NCBI GenBank assembly: GCA_946403845.1
Contig: CAMJBL010000003.1
Location: 61,304-125,303 of the forward strand
Direction of reading: 5' to 3'
From: an uncultured Prevotella sp.
GTDB lineage: Bacteria; Bacteroidota; Bacteroidia; Bacteroidales; Bacteroidaceae
DNA length: 64,000 bases
This document shows, piece after piece, positions 38,058 to 48,139 of the stretch (positions within the stretch are counted from its first letter, which is position 1; the number at the start of each line of letters is the position of its first letter). The translations under genes and the position numbers were made by a program. The notes under the pieces are model-generated. The model searched no databases, was not told the origin of the DNA, and saw only the letters and a list, made by a program, of their open reading frames with translations.

Positions 38058-40031
38058 TTACTTCTGAACGAACTTCTTACCGTTCTTAATAACAAGGCCC
38101 TTATAACTATTGTCAACACGTTGACCAGCAAGGTTATAGAGCAGGCCGTTGCCGTCGGTAGCCGTCTTCACGGCAGAGATACCAGCAGCCGCATAAGCCT
38201 CCTGACTCATCAGGGTGACGTTGTAAATATAGTACCAACCCTTCTTTGAGATACAGAGTTTGGTCTTTACCGTATTGCCATCAGCGAAGGAAATACCTGC
38301 TTCAGGATTGTTCCAGACATGGAAGTCAATCTTGGTGCCATCGAAGCTGTCCTCATCGAGGCCCACTTCGATACCATTGATATCCTCTTCACCAATGAAA
38401 TAGCCCTGAGCATTGACGAACCCACCGTCTGTCCAGGAGTCAACAGTCTTGAAGATCTCCTCCGGCTCGTCACCTTCCTCTTCAGGAACCGTCAGTCCAA
38501 TCAGCTTCAAAGCGCTACCCTGCTCGTTCATGAAGTCGAAATTCTCCACCTTAAACGTATTCAGCAGGTCTGACACATCAACAGAAGTTGGCAACGGCTC
38601 GTCACCACCATCATTGACAGGCAGTGCAATATCGGCTGTACCCAATGTGCGCTCACCGATCTTTACGTTAGAATCCGTGAATGAGAGTTCCTCAAAGCGG
38701 AAATAATACTTGTTGGCTTCTTTCACCTGATAGCAGTCGAAGCAGACAGAGAATGAGTTTCTGGCACTGCTCGAAATGAGTTTATCCTCATCCACACCAA
38801 TCTCAAACTTCTTCCATTCAGTGGTAACAGGGTAATCAGCCGTCCCACCAAGCGAACCATAGCTCTTATATTGACCGGGGCCATAATGCGTCTGCGTATT
38901 CAACGAAGCCTCTTTATCAGCCTTTACCCAGAACACCAGTCTGATCTTCTCACCTTCTATAAACTTGTGGGGTGTCGTGATAAACAGCTGATAGGCATAT
39001 TTATCAGGCTCCTTCGTGCCAGCGCTAGATCCCTCGCCAACCAACGAACCATCATCCCATTTATAGATGTTCTTCATCAAAGTGCCACCATTGATGGTGT
39101 CGGGCTGCTCCTGTCCAAGACTGTCAAGGTCGGCCACTTGCTCTGTCGTGAAGCCCATCGTTGAGAATACAATCGTCTTCTTACCGTCAACATCCTCGAC
39201 AGGCGCGGAAGCCATACCCTTTGGATCCTTAAGAGTGAAAGTGGTGCAGGCATAAGGATTACCACTCTTATCCGTACCAAAGCAAGAGTCGTTTGTCTCC
39301 GTACCGAACTTCAGGAAATTGATAAAGGTATTATCATTACCACCCTGGTTCTCAATGACAGGCTCTTCATCGCTCATCACCATGGAAATATCGTCGAAAT
39401 AAAGGTTATTACCCTCCGTGAAAGCGGTAGACGACAAGTTGAAACATACAGAATGGAACTCATATTCCGTTCCACTCTTAGTAGTATGACTGGAAGTCAC
39501 CTGAACAGCCTTTTCAATCTTCGTCCACTTATTGGCTTCATATTCGATTCTGCCACAGAAGTCATTACCAATATGTTTACCGGGTTCCTGGTGCGTCTGC
39601 GACTGTGCGCTACCGGCCACATCACCTCTCACCTTGAATTTCAGATGAATCCACTTGCCTACAGGGATGGCCTGCTTGGAATAGATAAAGAACTGGGTGT
39701 TCCACTCCACAAATGAACCACCAGAATAACGGGCATTGCCGGCTTCTACAGCTTCAGCCTCACTCATCACATGCACCTTGACACAATGGTTACCTTTCTT
39801 GAACGGATTGTCGACAATGGGCGCAAAGTATTTCCAGCCACCGGTTCCATCGGAGTGCGTCGCGGCTTCCTGCCCATATTCCGTAGGACCGTCTTTACTT
39901 GGATCCTGGATCCAGAAGCTGGACCAACCAGCCTCCTGTTCACCTTCCAAGTCACCGTTGATTACGAGTTCCTGTCCGAAGGCACTGCCCCCTAACAGAA
40001 CACAAATCACAAAAGTAAATAGTTTCTTCAT
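38058..40031 (-). CDS. Secreted protein with tandem carbohydrate-binding-like domains (paralogue B)
   Basis: 657 residues; signal peptide ends GSAFGQ (20). Domain order as in paralogue A: unit 1 about 22-225 (VEWNTQFFIYSKQAIPVGKWI, PGKHIGNDFCG, LYFDDISMVM), unit 2 about 235-460 (YAYQLFITTPHKFIEGEKI, PGQYKSYGSLG, FRFEELSFTD), a third beta region to about 620 and the tail YNLAGQRVDNSYKGLVIKNG. No enzyme motif seen. Divergent from cassette 2, with a shared 329-bp intergenic region that holds both promoters. The gene pair sits between the two cassettes on the opposite strand, so it is regulated separately from them. Confidence 0.75.
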   Translation of the reverse strand: MKKLFTFVICVLLGGSAFGQELVINGDLEGEQEAGWSSFWIQDPSKDGPTEYGQEAATHSDGTGGWKYFAPIVDNPFKKGNHCVKVHVMSEAEAVEAGNARYSGGSFVEWNTQFFIYSKQAIPVGKWIHLKFKVRGDVAGSAQSQTHQEPGKHIGNDFCGRIEYEANKWTKIEKAVQVTSSHTTKSGTEYEFHSVCFNLSSTAFTEGNNLYFDDISMVMSDEEPVIENQGGNDNTFINFLKFGTETNDSCFGTDKSGNPYACTTFTLKDPKGMASAPVEDVDGKKTIVFSTMGFTTEQVADLDSLGQEQPDTINGGTLMKNIYKWDDGSLVGEGSSAGTKEPDKYAYQLFITTPHKFIEGEKIRLVFWVKADKEASLNTQTHYGPGQYKSYGSLGGTADYPVTTEWKKFEIGVDEDKLISSSARNSFSVCFDCYQVKEANKYYFRFEELSFTDSNVKIGERTLGTADIALPVNDGGDEPLPTSVDVSDLLNTFKVENFDFMNEQGSALKLIGLTVPEEEGDEPEEIFKTVDSWTDGGFVNAQGYFIGEEDINGIEVGLDEDSFDGTKIDFHVWNNPEAGISFADGNTVKTKLCISKKGWYYIYNVTLMSQEAYAAAGISAVKTATDGNGLLYNLAGQRVDNSYKGLVIKNGKKFVQK

Positions 40032-40164
40032 AAGTTGATTAAAATTAGAAAATGATAAAACTAAAAATGAAAATTGTAGTATATTAATAATTAATAATGT
40101 GTAAATGATGTGTTACGGTATTCGTATTCAGTTCAATTCTTTTTCTTTTTGTAATTACCAAGCG

Positions 40165-40229
40165 CAAAATTAGCGTATTTTGAATAATTTTACATTTCGA
40201 AATGTAACACGAACTTTACGAAATGTAAC
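40165..40229 (-). promoter_or_regulatory. Activator-type promoter with AAATGTAAC sites, paralogue B
   Basis: Minus-strand -7 box TAATTTTG (40172-40165). GAAATGTAAC occurs at 40199-40208 and 40220-40229, again 21 bp apart and 27 bp from the -7 box. The nearer site is also half of an 18-bp perfect palindrome (40190-40207). The rest of the 329-bp intergenic region is AT-rich with the divergent promoter at 40279. Confidence 0.72.
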
Positions 40230-40278
40230 TTCCAAAGAATTTGATAAGATTTCGTAATGGGTATTATAAAATAATACA

Positions 40279-40286
40279 TATCTTTG
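40279..40286 (+). promoter_or_regulatory. -7 promoter box for cassette 2
   Basis: TATCTTTG followed by CA, matching TAnnTTTG, lies 74 bp before the ATG at 40361. No good -33 at the standard spacing. Unlike cassette 1, this copy starts from its own promoter. Confidence 0.6.
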
Positions 40287-40360
40287 CATTCGTTTAAAAA
40301 AATAAGCCAAAATCAGCAAAAACTTATAATCAACAAAATAAAAAACCAAAAAAAAGTTTT

Positions 40361-43006
40361 ATGAAACAGAAACAAATCTCAAAACAACGGCATCAGTGGG
40401 TCATGGCGGCCTTAGGCCTGTTGGTAGGGACCTCGGTTCTGCAAGGTTGTAAAGACGACGACACGCTGACCGGACAGCCATCATGGCTGGGCAACTCTAT
40501 CTACGAGCGCCTGGAGGAAGACGGCCAGTACAAGACGATGCTGCGGTTGATTGATGACCTGGGCCAGCACGAGGTGCTCAGCCACACAGGTTCAAAAACC
40601 CTGTTTGCTGCCAACGACTCGGCTTTCCAAGTGTGGTTTGCAAAGAACAACTGGGGTGTCAGCAGCTACGAGCGCCTTTCTACGTCGCAGAAGAAATTGC
40701 TGCTTAACAACTCGATGGTCAACAATGCATATCTGATCGAGTTGTTGTCGAACGGCCGTCCCAAGGGTGAAGACAACCACCCCGAGGAGGGCCGTACCAT
40801 GCGCCGTGAGACCGCAACGAGTATTTTTGACTCCGTGCAAATCATGAAGCCCAGTCAGATGCCCAACACCGAAGTGTGGGCCAGATTCAAGAACAAAGGC
40901 AGAAGCATCCCCATTCTGAGAGATGACACACCTTCTCCGATGATTCACTTCCTGCCCGCTTTCATGAGGTATAACAAGATGACGAGTGTCGACCTCGACG
41001 TACTGACCAACCATCAGGCCAATAATGTGAACGAGGCCTGGGTCAACGGCAAGAAAGTCGTTGAGCGCGATATCACCTGTAAGAACGGCTATATCCAGAA
41101 GGTTAACGGTGTGTTTGAGGCTTCGCCCAACATGGCAGAGATTGTCCACCAGCACCCGCAGATGTCGCATTGGGCAGAACTGATGGACCGTTTCTGCGCA
41201 CCTTATTTTACCGCAGATGGCACCAGAGAGTACAACCGACTCTATAACAATCAGGACTCCGTCTATGTGCTCCGTTACTACAGCGACTATTCGGGCAATG
41301 GCGAGAACCTCATGACGCCCGACGGCAAGGCCATCTCGGCCAAACTGCCTTTTGATCCGGGATGGAACCAGTATGTCAGTAGTTCAGGCGACGCTAACAT
41401 GAACTATGACGCCGGTGCCATGTTTGTGCCGACGAACGCTGCCTTGGATGCCTGGTGGAACGAGGGTGGAAAAGACCTGCAGACGGAATATGGTGTGATT
41501 GACAGTATCCCCGAAGCCACACTGGCTAAGTTGATCAAGGTTAATATGCAGACCGTCTTTACGGAGGCTATCCCCTCACAATTCCCCTATATCCTTAACG
41601 ATGCCAAGGTTGAGATGGGGATCAAAATTGCAGATGTCGACTCTTGCTTTATGGGTTGTAACGGCGTGGTTTATATGACCAACAAGGTATTCACCCCTGC
41701 AGAGTTTGCATCAGTTGCCTATCCTGCTCTGGCCCACCCGACCGTGATGAACGTCATCTACTGGGCCATCGACCAGCTGAACTTCCTGCCCTACCTGCTT
41801 TCCATGGACGCGAAGTACAGCCTGATCCTGCCGACCAACGATGCTATGCTGTGGTATATTGATCCATATACCTATGGCAACTCAAAGGACGGTATGGAGT
41901 ATTGTGAAGTGCTCCAGTTCTGGTACGATCCGACCAGAACGAGCGAGGCTCAGAAAGTAAGAGCTTACCGCTATAGCTGCCTGATCGACGAAAACGGTGA
42001 AATCACCATCGACGAGAGCAAGGCCAGAAGAGAGGAAACGAGCCGCGACATCATCAACGACTGTCTGAGACGCCTGATGGAGCAGCTGATTATCGTCGGT
42101 GATGTTGAGGACGGCCATGAGTACTATAAGTCAAAGGGCGGCACACCTGTCCGTGTGTTTAAAGACGGCAGCGGTCGCATTGCTTTCTCAGGCGGCTGGC
42201 AGATTGACCACAACAACAAGCCACTGCCTGTGAATCCGGAGGATATCTACACCAAGGAGAACGGTAAATCCTATATCATCAACAATCAGATGCCTCTGAC
42301 CACTGATCAGTCGGTCTTCCTGACATTGGAGAATATGAAGGACACCGAGAGCGGTGATTCTCTTCTCTTCATGCAATTGCTGAACGATGACGGTGCCGAC
42401 TTGTTGGCAGTCACTGTGACCAAGAACAACTACACTGCCGGTATGCAGAACAAATTCAGCAAGAACCTGAAGTTGTTAGATAACTATAATTATACGGTAT
42501 ACGCGCCTACGAATCGTTCTATTCAGGAACTGATTGACAAGGGTCTGCTGCCTACCTGGGAAGACTATGAGGCTCAGACCGATGAAATCTGGGGTACTGA
42601 GGAGGCAGCCGAGGAGGCTAAGGCCATCATCAAGAACATCATCGTCAGCTTCCTGCGCTACCATGTTCAGGACCACGCCATCCTGATTGGCATGGCTCCC
42701 GAGAACGACAAGTACGAGAACACCTTGGAAACGATGAGACGTAATCTCGAAACCGGCAGATTCTATCCGCTTGTCGTCAACAACGAAGGCGATCAGATGT
42801 GGGTACGTGACGTGCTTGGCAACAAGCGCAATGTCATTAAGAAAGACGGCTCTTATAACCGCCTGTGCCGTGAATACTGGTTCAAGTCAACTGGTCAGTG
42901 CTACATGGCATCGGATGCCGTTGTCCATCAGATAGATGGTGTGCTTCTCGCTGAAGAGATGAAACCCTGGAAAGAATTACTTAATAAAAATGTAAGGAGG
43001 AAATAA
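40361..43006 (+). CDS. Fasciclin-repeat surface lipoprotein F1, cassette copy 2
   Basis: 881 residues; lipobox VLQGC with Cys30, followed by KDDDTLTGQPSWLGNSIYERL, almost the same as in copy 1. FAS1-type motifs TLFAANDSAF (about 88-97), LILPTNDAMLWYI (about 490) and VYAPTNRSIQELI (about 708). Compared with copy 1 it has a longer acidic insertion near 130 (NGRPKGEDNHPEEG). Last codons again form the Shine-Dalgarno of the next gene. It starts a promoter-driven transcription unit without a glycosidase in front. Confidence 0.85.
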   Translation: MKQKQISKQRHQWVMAALGLLVGTSVLQGCKDDDTLTGQPSWLGNSIYERLEEDGQYKTMLRLIDDLGQHEVLSHTGSKTLFAANDSAFQVWFAKNNWGVSSYERLSTSQKKLLLNNSMVNNAYLIELLSNGRPKGEDNHPEEGRTMRRETATSIFDSVQIMKPSQMPNTEVWARFKNKGRSIPILRDDTPSPMIHFLPAFMRYNKMTSVDLDVLTNHQANNVNEAWVNGKKVVERDITCKNGYIQKVNGVFEASPNMAEIVHQHPQMSHWAELMDRFCAPYFTADGTREYNRLYNNQDSVYVLRYYSDYSGNGENLMTPDGKAISAKLPFDPGWNQYVSSSGDANMNYDAGAMFVPTNAALDAWWNEGGKDLQTEYGVIDSIPEATLAKLIKVNMQTVFTEAIPSQFPYILNDAKVEMGIKIADVDSCFMGCNGVVYMTNKVFTPAEFASVAYPALAHPTVMNVIYWAIDQLNFLPYLLSMDAKYSLILPTNDAMLWYIDPYTYGNSKDGMEYCEVLQFWYDPTRTSEAQKVRAYRYSCLIDENGEITIDESKARREETSRDIINDCLRRLMEQLIIVGDVEDGHEYYKSKGGTPVRVFKDGSGRIAFSGGWQIDHNNKPLPVNPEDIYTKENGKSYIINNQMPLTTDQSVFLTLENMKDTESGDSLLFMQLLNDDGADLLAVTVTKNNYTAGMQNKFSKNLKLLDNYNYTVYAPTNRSIQELIDKGLLPTWEDYEAQTDEIWGTEEAAEEAKAIIKNIIVSFLRYHVQDHAILIGMAPENDKYENTLETMRRNLETGRFYPLVVNNEGDQMWVRDVLGNKRNVIKKDGSYNRLCREYWFKSTGQCYMASDAVVHQIDGVLLAEEMKPWKELLNKNVRRK
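42994..43001 (+). promoter_or_regulatory. Strong Shine-Dalgarno site for SusC, cassette 2
   Basis: AAGGAGGA in the final codons of F1, 8 bp before ATG 43010. Same position and sequence as 16600-16607 in cassette 1. Confidence 0.75.
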
Positions 43007-43009
43007 GGT

Positions 43010-46000
43010 ATGAGAATACTCAAATCCATCATGATGATATTAGCGCTGATGGTCACAATGACCGTCAACGCCCAGGCTCCGATTACGTCAGTTCACGGAA
43101 GTGTCAGCGATGACATGGGTCCCCTGATGGGTGCCACCGTCTGTGAAATTGACGGCAACGGACGTATTATTGAATCGACGATTACTGACCTGAACGGTAA
43201 CTTCACCATGAGAGTCAGGAATCCTAAAGACCGCATCCGTTTCAGTTATGTGGGTATGAAGACTGTCACTCAGGCCATTAATAAGACGACCTTCAAGATT
43301 CAGATGCAGAGTGCGACCCAGCTGAAGGAAGTGACTATTAAATCACAGAGACGTGTCAACGGTAATGGTTTGCCCATCCCGCAGCGTGAGGTGGCCAACG
43401 CTACCCAGACCTTCTCGATGAAGGAGGTAGAAGGTATGGCCTTCACCACCGTCGACGAGGCCCTGCAGGGCCGTATCGCCGGTTTGGACATCATCAGTAA
43501 CTCAGGTGACCTGGGTGCCGGTTCTACCATGCGTCTGCGTGGTGCCTCTTCCCTCTCTACCCTGACTGATTCCAACCCACTGATCGTTGTCGACGGTAAC
43601 GTGCGTTCCGTAGACCTCTCTTCTTTTGACATGAACACAGCCAACAACGAGCGTTTCGCCGAGCTGTTGAATATCAACCCTGAGGACATCTCCGATATCC
43701 GCGTGCTGAAGGATGCTGCCGCTACGGCCATCTACGGTTCGCAGGGTGGTAACGGTGTCATCGAACTCACCACCAAGCGTGGTGCCCGTGGTAAACCCAG
43801 ACTCCAGTACACTTTGAAACTGACTGGTACCTACCAGCCAAAGGGTTACGACCTGCTGTCGGGTGACGACTACACCATGCTGCTGAAGGAGAGTTACTTC
43901 AATCCGGAGCAGAGCGACGCCGCCGCCAACATCCCGGAATTGAACTACGACCCGTCGTTCTCTGAATACGAGCAGTACAACAACAATACCGACTGGCGTG
44001 ACGCTGTCACCCAGTGGGGTCTCCGCCAGAACCACTACGTCACCGTAAGCGGTGGTGGTGAGAAAGCCCTCTTCCGTATCGGTGCCGGTTACGACCATGA
44101 GACAGGTACGATGATTGAGCAGAAACTGCAGCGTTTCTCGACTCGTGTAGCCCTCGACTACAATGTGTCTGAGCGTATCCGTGTCAGCACCAACTTCGCG
44201 CTGACCTACACGAAGAACGACCAGAACTCCGACGGTTTGCTGGACATTGCCCGTCGTAAGATGCCGAATATGAGTATCTACGAGCAGGATCCTATAACCG
44301 GTGAGGATACAGACAAGTATTATACGATGCTGCAGAGTGCCAGCCAAGAGTTCAACAAGAACCAGAAGGACATGGTGAACCCCGTAGCAAGTGCCCACCT
44401 GGCCAAGAACAAGACGACCAGCTACGACATGACACCTGAGTTGATTATCCAGTACCAGTTACTCGGTATGGACCAAGACTCCTGGCAGTTGAACTGGCGT
44501 GGTTCTGTCTATATGAACATTTCAAACCGCTATACGAACAAATACTATCCGCAAGAGCTGAAGACCGTGTCATGGGATCAGGGTGTGAACACCACCAATG
44601 AAAATTCTTCAAAGGGTGTATCGTTTAAGACCATGCATACACTGACGTTGATTCCGGCCTTCAAGAACAAGGATCACTCCTTCATGGCACTGGCCCGCTT
44701 CGAGCTGAACAGCGGTTCTTCTACCAGCCAGTCAGTAGGTAAGTCGGGTGCCCCGACAGGTATTGAGACCACACAGGGTGGTGGCCGCATTACCGATCTG
44801 AGCTCTAACTTCAGCCAGAACCGCTCTATGTACTACACCGTGTCAGCCCACTATGCTTACAAGGGACGTTATATCATCGACGGTTCGCTGCGTGCCGACG
44901 GTACCACGAAATTTGGTCCGAACAACCGCTGGGGTTTCTTCCCCTCACTCTCTCTGAAGTGGATTATCAGCGATGAGCCTTGGATGGAGCCCACCAAGAA
45001 ATGGCTGTCGATGTTTGCTATCCGTCCCAGCTGGGGCCGTACCGGTCAGCAGCCTGGTCAGGACTACCTCTACACCTCGAAATACGGTTCTACCAACCGC
45101 TATCTCGACATGCAGTCCATGAAGCCGAACAACATCCGCTTGACCGACATGAAGTGGGAAATCCACGAGAGCTGGAACGGTGGTATCGACTTAGGCTTCT
45201 TCAACGACCGTCTGACCCTGACCATTGAGGGTTACTCACAGACCACGACGGATATGTTGATGTCTAACTTCCGTATCCCGTCGAACGCCGGTTTCGCAAA
45301 CCTTCCCTACACCAACAACGGTAAGATGCGTAACACCGGTTGGGAGTTCCATATCAATACCAACCGTATCATTACCGTCGGTAAGAAGTTCTGGGTGGAT
45401 ATGAACGCCAACTTCGGTAACAACCGCAATGAACTGCTGGAACTCGACGAGAACCTGTTGGACAATCTGAACACAAGTTATAGTTTTGAGAACAACAAGA
45501 CCTTGCAGCGCGTGCAGTTGCACAACCCCTTAGGTGCCATCTACGGTTTCCGCTACAAGGGTGTGTACACACATAATTATTCGACCTTCAAGAACATGAC
45601 GCCCGAGGAGCGCGCAGCGTTCCTGGCCGAGGGCAAGACTGCTCCTATCGCTATGAATGCCAATGGCGATGTGATTGTCGACGGTAAGGGCGATCCCGTT
45701 CGTATGATGTTCAACTACACCAACGATGCCACAGGCCGTAACTACCGCTTCAACGGTGGTGATGCCATCTATGAGGATGTCAACTACGATGGTCAGATCA
45801 ATGCCCTTGATATTGTTTACCTCGGTTCTTCACTGCCGAAGCTGACCGGTGGTTTCGGATTCAACTTCACCTATGGCGACTGGCGTCTGAGTACCCAGTT
45901 CACCTACCGTTTCGGTAACAAGATCATCAACCAGGCCCGTCTGAACGCCGAGGCCATGACTGGTAACGACAACCAGAGCCAGGCCGTGAACTACCGCTGG

Positions 46001-46330
46001 CGTAAGGAAGGTGATGTAACCTCTATTCCTCGTGCCATGTACGGCAACAACTCGAACTACAACACGCTGATCAGCGACCGCTTTGTTGAGGACGGTTCTT
46101 ATCTGCGTATGGGTTATGCACAGCTGAACTACAACATCCGTAGAAAGTACGCACAGGCCATTGGCGTGAACCGCATCAGCCTGTATGTTAGTGCTAACAA
46201 CCCCTTCGTCTGGACAAAGTACTCTGGTGTAGACCCGGATATCTCGAGCGGCGGCTATGCACCCGCTATCGACGGCAACCAGACACCGCGTTCCCGTTCA
46301 TACACTTTAGGTATCACTGTTGAGTTCTAA
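43010..46330 (+). CDS. SusC/RagA-family TonB-dependent transporter, cassette copy 2, first SusC
   Basis: 1106 residues; signal peptide ends TVNAQ (22). Regulatory-like domain (SVHGSVSDDMGPLMGATV), plug (VDEALQGRIAGLDII, LIVVDGNVRSVDL, IRVLKDAAATAIYGSQGGNG) and barrel ending SRSYTLGITVEF. Most of the plug is identical to the copy-1 protein. Differences cluster in extracellular-loop-like stretches, for example a shorter segment after TYTKND (about 400) and changed loops near 525-600, as expected if the two copies take different glycans. Codon use is more uniform (GGT, CGT, AAC) than in copy 1, which may mean higher expression. Confidence 0.97.
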   Translation: MRILKSIMMILALMVTMTVNAQAPITSVHGSVSDDMGPLMGATVCEIDGNGRIIESTITDLNGNFTMRVRNPKDRIRFSYVGMKTVTQAINKTTFKIQMQSATQLKEVTIKSQRRVNGNGLPIPQREVANATQTFSMKEVEGMAFTTVDEALQGRIAGLDIISNSGDLGAGSTMRLRGASSLSTLTDSNPLIVVDGNVRSVDLSSFDMNTANNERFAELLNINPEDISDIRVLKDAAATAIYGSQGGNGVIELTTKRGARGKPRLQYTLKLTGTYQPKGYDLLSGDDYTMLLKESYFNPEQSDAAANIPELNYDPSFSEYEQYNNNTDWRDAVTQWGLRQNHYVTVSGGGEKALFRIGAGYDHETGTMIEQKLQRFSTRVALDYNVSERIRVSTNFALTYTKNDQNSDGLLDIARRKMPNMSIYEQDPITGEDTDKYYTMLQSASQEFNKNQKDMVNPVASAHLAKNKTTSYDMTPELIIQYQLLGMDQDSWQLNWRGSVYMNISNRYTNKYYPQELKTVSWDQGVNTTNENSSKGVSFKTMHTLTLIPAFKNKDHSFMALARFELNSGSSTSQSVGKSGAPTGIETTQGGGRITDLSSNFSQNRSMYYTVSAHYAYKGRYIIDGSLRADGTTKFGPNNRWGFFPSLSLKWIISDEPWMEPTKKWLSMFAIRPSWGRTGQQPGQDYLYTSKYGSTNRYLDMQSMKPNNIRLTDMKWEIHESWNGGIDLGFFNDRLTLTIEGYSQTTTDMLMSNFRIPSNAGFANLPYTNNGKMRNTGWEFHINTNRIITVGKKFWVDMNANFGNNRNELLELDENLLDNLNTSYSFENNKTLQRVQLHNPLGAIYGFRYKGVYTHNYSTFKNMTPEERAAFLAEGKTAPIAMNANGDVIVDGKGDPVRMMFNYTNDATGRNYRFNGGDAIYEDVNYDGQINALDIVYLGSSLPKLTGGFGFNFTYGDWRLSTQFTYRFGNKIINQARLNAEAMTGNDNQSQAVNYRWRKEGDVTSIPRAMYGNNSNYNTLISDRFVEDGSYLRMGYAQLNYNIRRKYAQAIGVNRISLYVSANNPFVWTKYSGVDPDISSGGYAPAIDGNQTPRSRSYTLGITVEF

Positions 46331-46342
46331 AACGATACGAAT

Positions 46343-48139
46343 ATGAAAAGAATACATTATTATATAGTATGCGCTATCAGCGCTGTCTGCGGTCTCTCGG
46401 CCTGCTCTGACTTCCTGGAGATTGAGCCTCAGAACGAGATTATCCTCGAGAAGTTCTGGAATGAGAAGGCCGATGTGAATACCATACTTGCAGGATGCTA
46501 CTCAGGTATGCAGGAAGGAAACGTCATCAAACGTATGATGGTCTGGGGTGAGTTCCGCAGCGACAACATCGGCCCTGGCAGTAACACACAGCAAGATGGT
46601 AATCTTGAGAAGATCCTCAAGGAGAACATTGATGCAAAGAACAGTTACACCGACTGGCAGGCCTTCTATACCGTCATCAACCGCTGTAACACACTTATCA
46701 AGTATGCCCCCGGCGTGGCCGCCATCGACCCCGCCTATACGGAGAGTGAGCTCCAGGCCAATATCGCAGAGGTAGTGGGCCTCCGCAGCCTCTGCTACTT
46801 CTATCTGATCCGCGCCTTCCGCGATGTACCTTTCACGAGAGAGGCCTACATCGATGATGACCAGAAGCTGGATCTGCCCGCCACGAAGTTCGATGCCGTG
46901 CTCGACTCGCTGATCTTCGACTTGGAAAGTGTCAAGAACAATGCCGTGAAGCGCTATCCCGTCACCAAGGAACTCTACCAGACAGGCCGCATCACACAGG
47001 ATGCCATCCATGCCCTGCTCTGCGAACTCTATCTCTGGAAGAAGGACTATCAGAACTGTGTCCGCTATGCCGACCTGGTGATCGATTCGAAGAAGGCTAT
47101 CTATGAGGAAAACCGCAAGAAGCGCACTTCTTCGTCTTCCCTCCAGACATCGAACGAAGTGGAAGAGCGTTTCAACGGCTTCCCATTGGCAACCAATTCC
47201 ACCTCGACCAACTATTTCGGTGATGCCTATACCACCCTGTTTGGCAGTGATCGTAACAATATAGAAGAAGTTAACCAGGAAATCATTTTCCAGCTGGTCT
47301 TCGACGACGATCCACAAGGTTCAGGTATGCCAGCCAATGGTGCCGTCAATGATTTCTACGGCAATTCGCGTTCTTCGATCGGTCTGGTAGCCCCCTCTGA
47401 CTACATCTACTCCCAGATTGAGGCGAGCGGATCTGACCGAAAGGTGTTTGCCGATAAGAACAAGATGTACGACGCCCGTATCTATACCAATTGCCGCTAC
47501 ACGGGTAGCAACAGCGCTAGCAGCAACAAATCAATCAACAAGTACACGACGAGTTCGATTGACATCTATTCTGCCGGTTCTGCTCCGGAAGCCAGCTATG
47601 GTTCAAAATACTCAGAGAACCAGAACGGCTCCAATTGGGTAATCTACCGTCTGACCGACATCATGTTGCTCAAGGCCGAAGCCCTGACACAGATGATGCG
47701 TGATGGCTCAGACGAAACTGCCAGCGAGTATAACAAGAGTCTCCTAGACAGAGCCTTCACTCTGGTTAATGCCATTAACAAGCGCTCACTCTGCGAGACA
47801 CTGCTCACCGACACACTCGTCAGAACCAACTACAGCAGCAAGGGTGATATGGAGAACCTGGTCTATCAGGAGCGCCAGCGCGAACTGATGTTCGAGGGCA
47901 AGCGATGGTTTGACCTTGTCCGTATCTCACAGCGTACAGGCAACACCCAGACCTTGGCAGCAGCCGCTTTGCAGAAAGCCACGACTGGTGCAGGACTGAT
48001 CAGCAATCATCTGGCCAAGATGGACGCTATCTACTGGCCGTATAATTACGATGAGATGAAGGTCAACTTGAATCTTGTACAGAATCCGGCCTTCGGAAGT
48101 GGCGAGGATCAGAGTTACGAAAAGACGACGAAGAAGTGA
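46343..48139 (+). CDS. SusD/RagB-family surface lipoprotein, cassette copy 2, first SusD
   Basis: 598 residues; short standard signal peptide with lipobox LSAC, Cys21, then SDFLEIEPQNE. INRCNTLIKYAPG, LRSLCYFYLIRAFRDVPFTRE and YQERQRELMFEGKRWFDLVR identify the family. The spacer from SusC is 12 bp, with no tandem repeat, and the signal peptide has neither the 7-bp array nor the MTNxIYNK start seen in copy 1. Confidence 0.96.
   Translation: MKRIHYYIVCAISAVCGLSACSDFLEIEPQNEIILEKFWNEKADVNTILAGCYSGMQEGNVIKRMMVWGEFRSDNIGPGSNTQQDGNLEKILKENIDAKNSYTDWQAFYTVINRCNTLIKYAPGVAAIDPAYTESELQANIAEVVGLRSLCYFYLIRAFRDVPFTREAYIDDDQKLDLPATKFDAVLDSLIFDLESVKNNAVKRYPVTKELYQTGRITQDAIHALLCELYLWKKDYQNCVRYADLVIDSKKAIYEENRKKRTSSSSLQTSNEVEERFNGFPLATNSTSTNYFGDAYTTLFGSDRNNIEEVNQEIIFQLVFDDDPQGSGMPANGAVNDFYGNSRSSIGLVAPSDYIYSQIEASGSDRKVFADKNKMYDARIYTNCRYTGSNSASSNKSINKYTTSSIDIYSAGSAPEASYGSKYSENQNGSNWVIYRLTDIMLLKAEALTQMMRDGSDETASEYNKSLLDRAFTLVNAINKRSLCETLLTDTLVRTNYSSKGDMENLVYQERQRELMFEGKRWFDLVRISQRTGNTQTLAAAALQKATTGAGLISNHLAKMDAIYWPYNYDEMKVNLNLVQNPAFGSGEDQSYEKTTKK

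Noticed and set aside
2924..40031. Type IX secretion sorting domains on the secreted proteins.
   Set aside because: The C-terminal 'YNLxGQR...KGxxIxNGxK' tails are common in Prevotella exported proteins, but the typical conserved motifs of the sorting domain are incomplete, so no claim is made.
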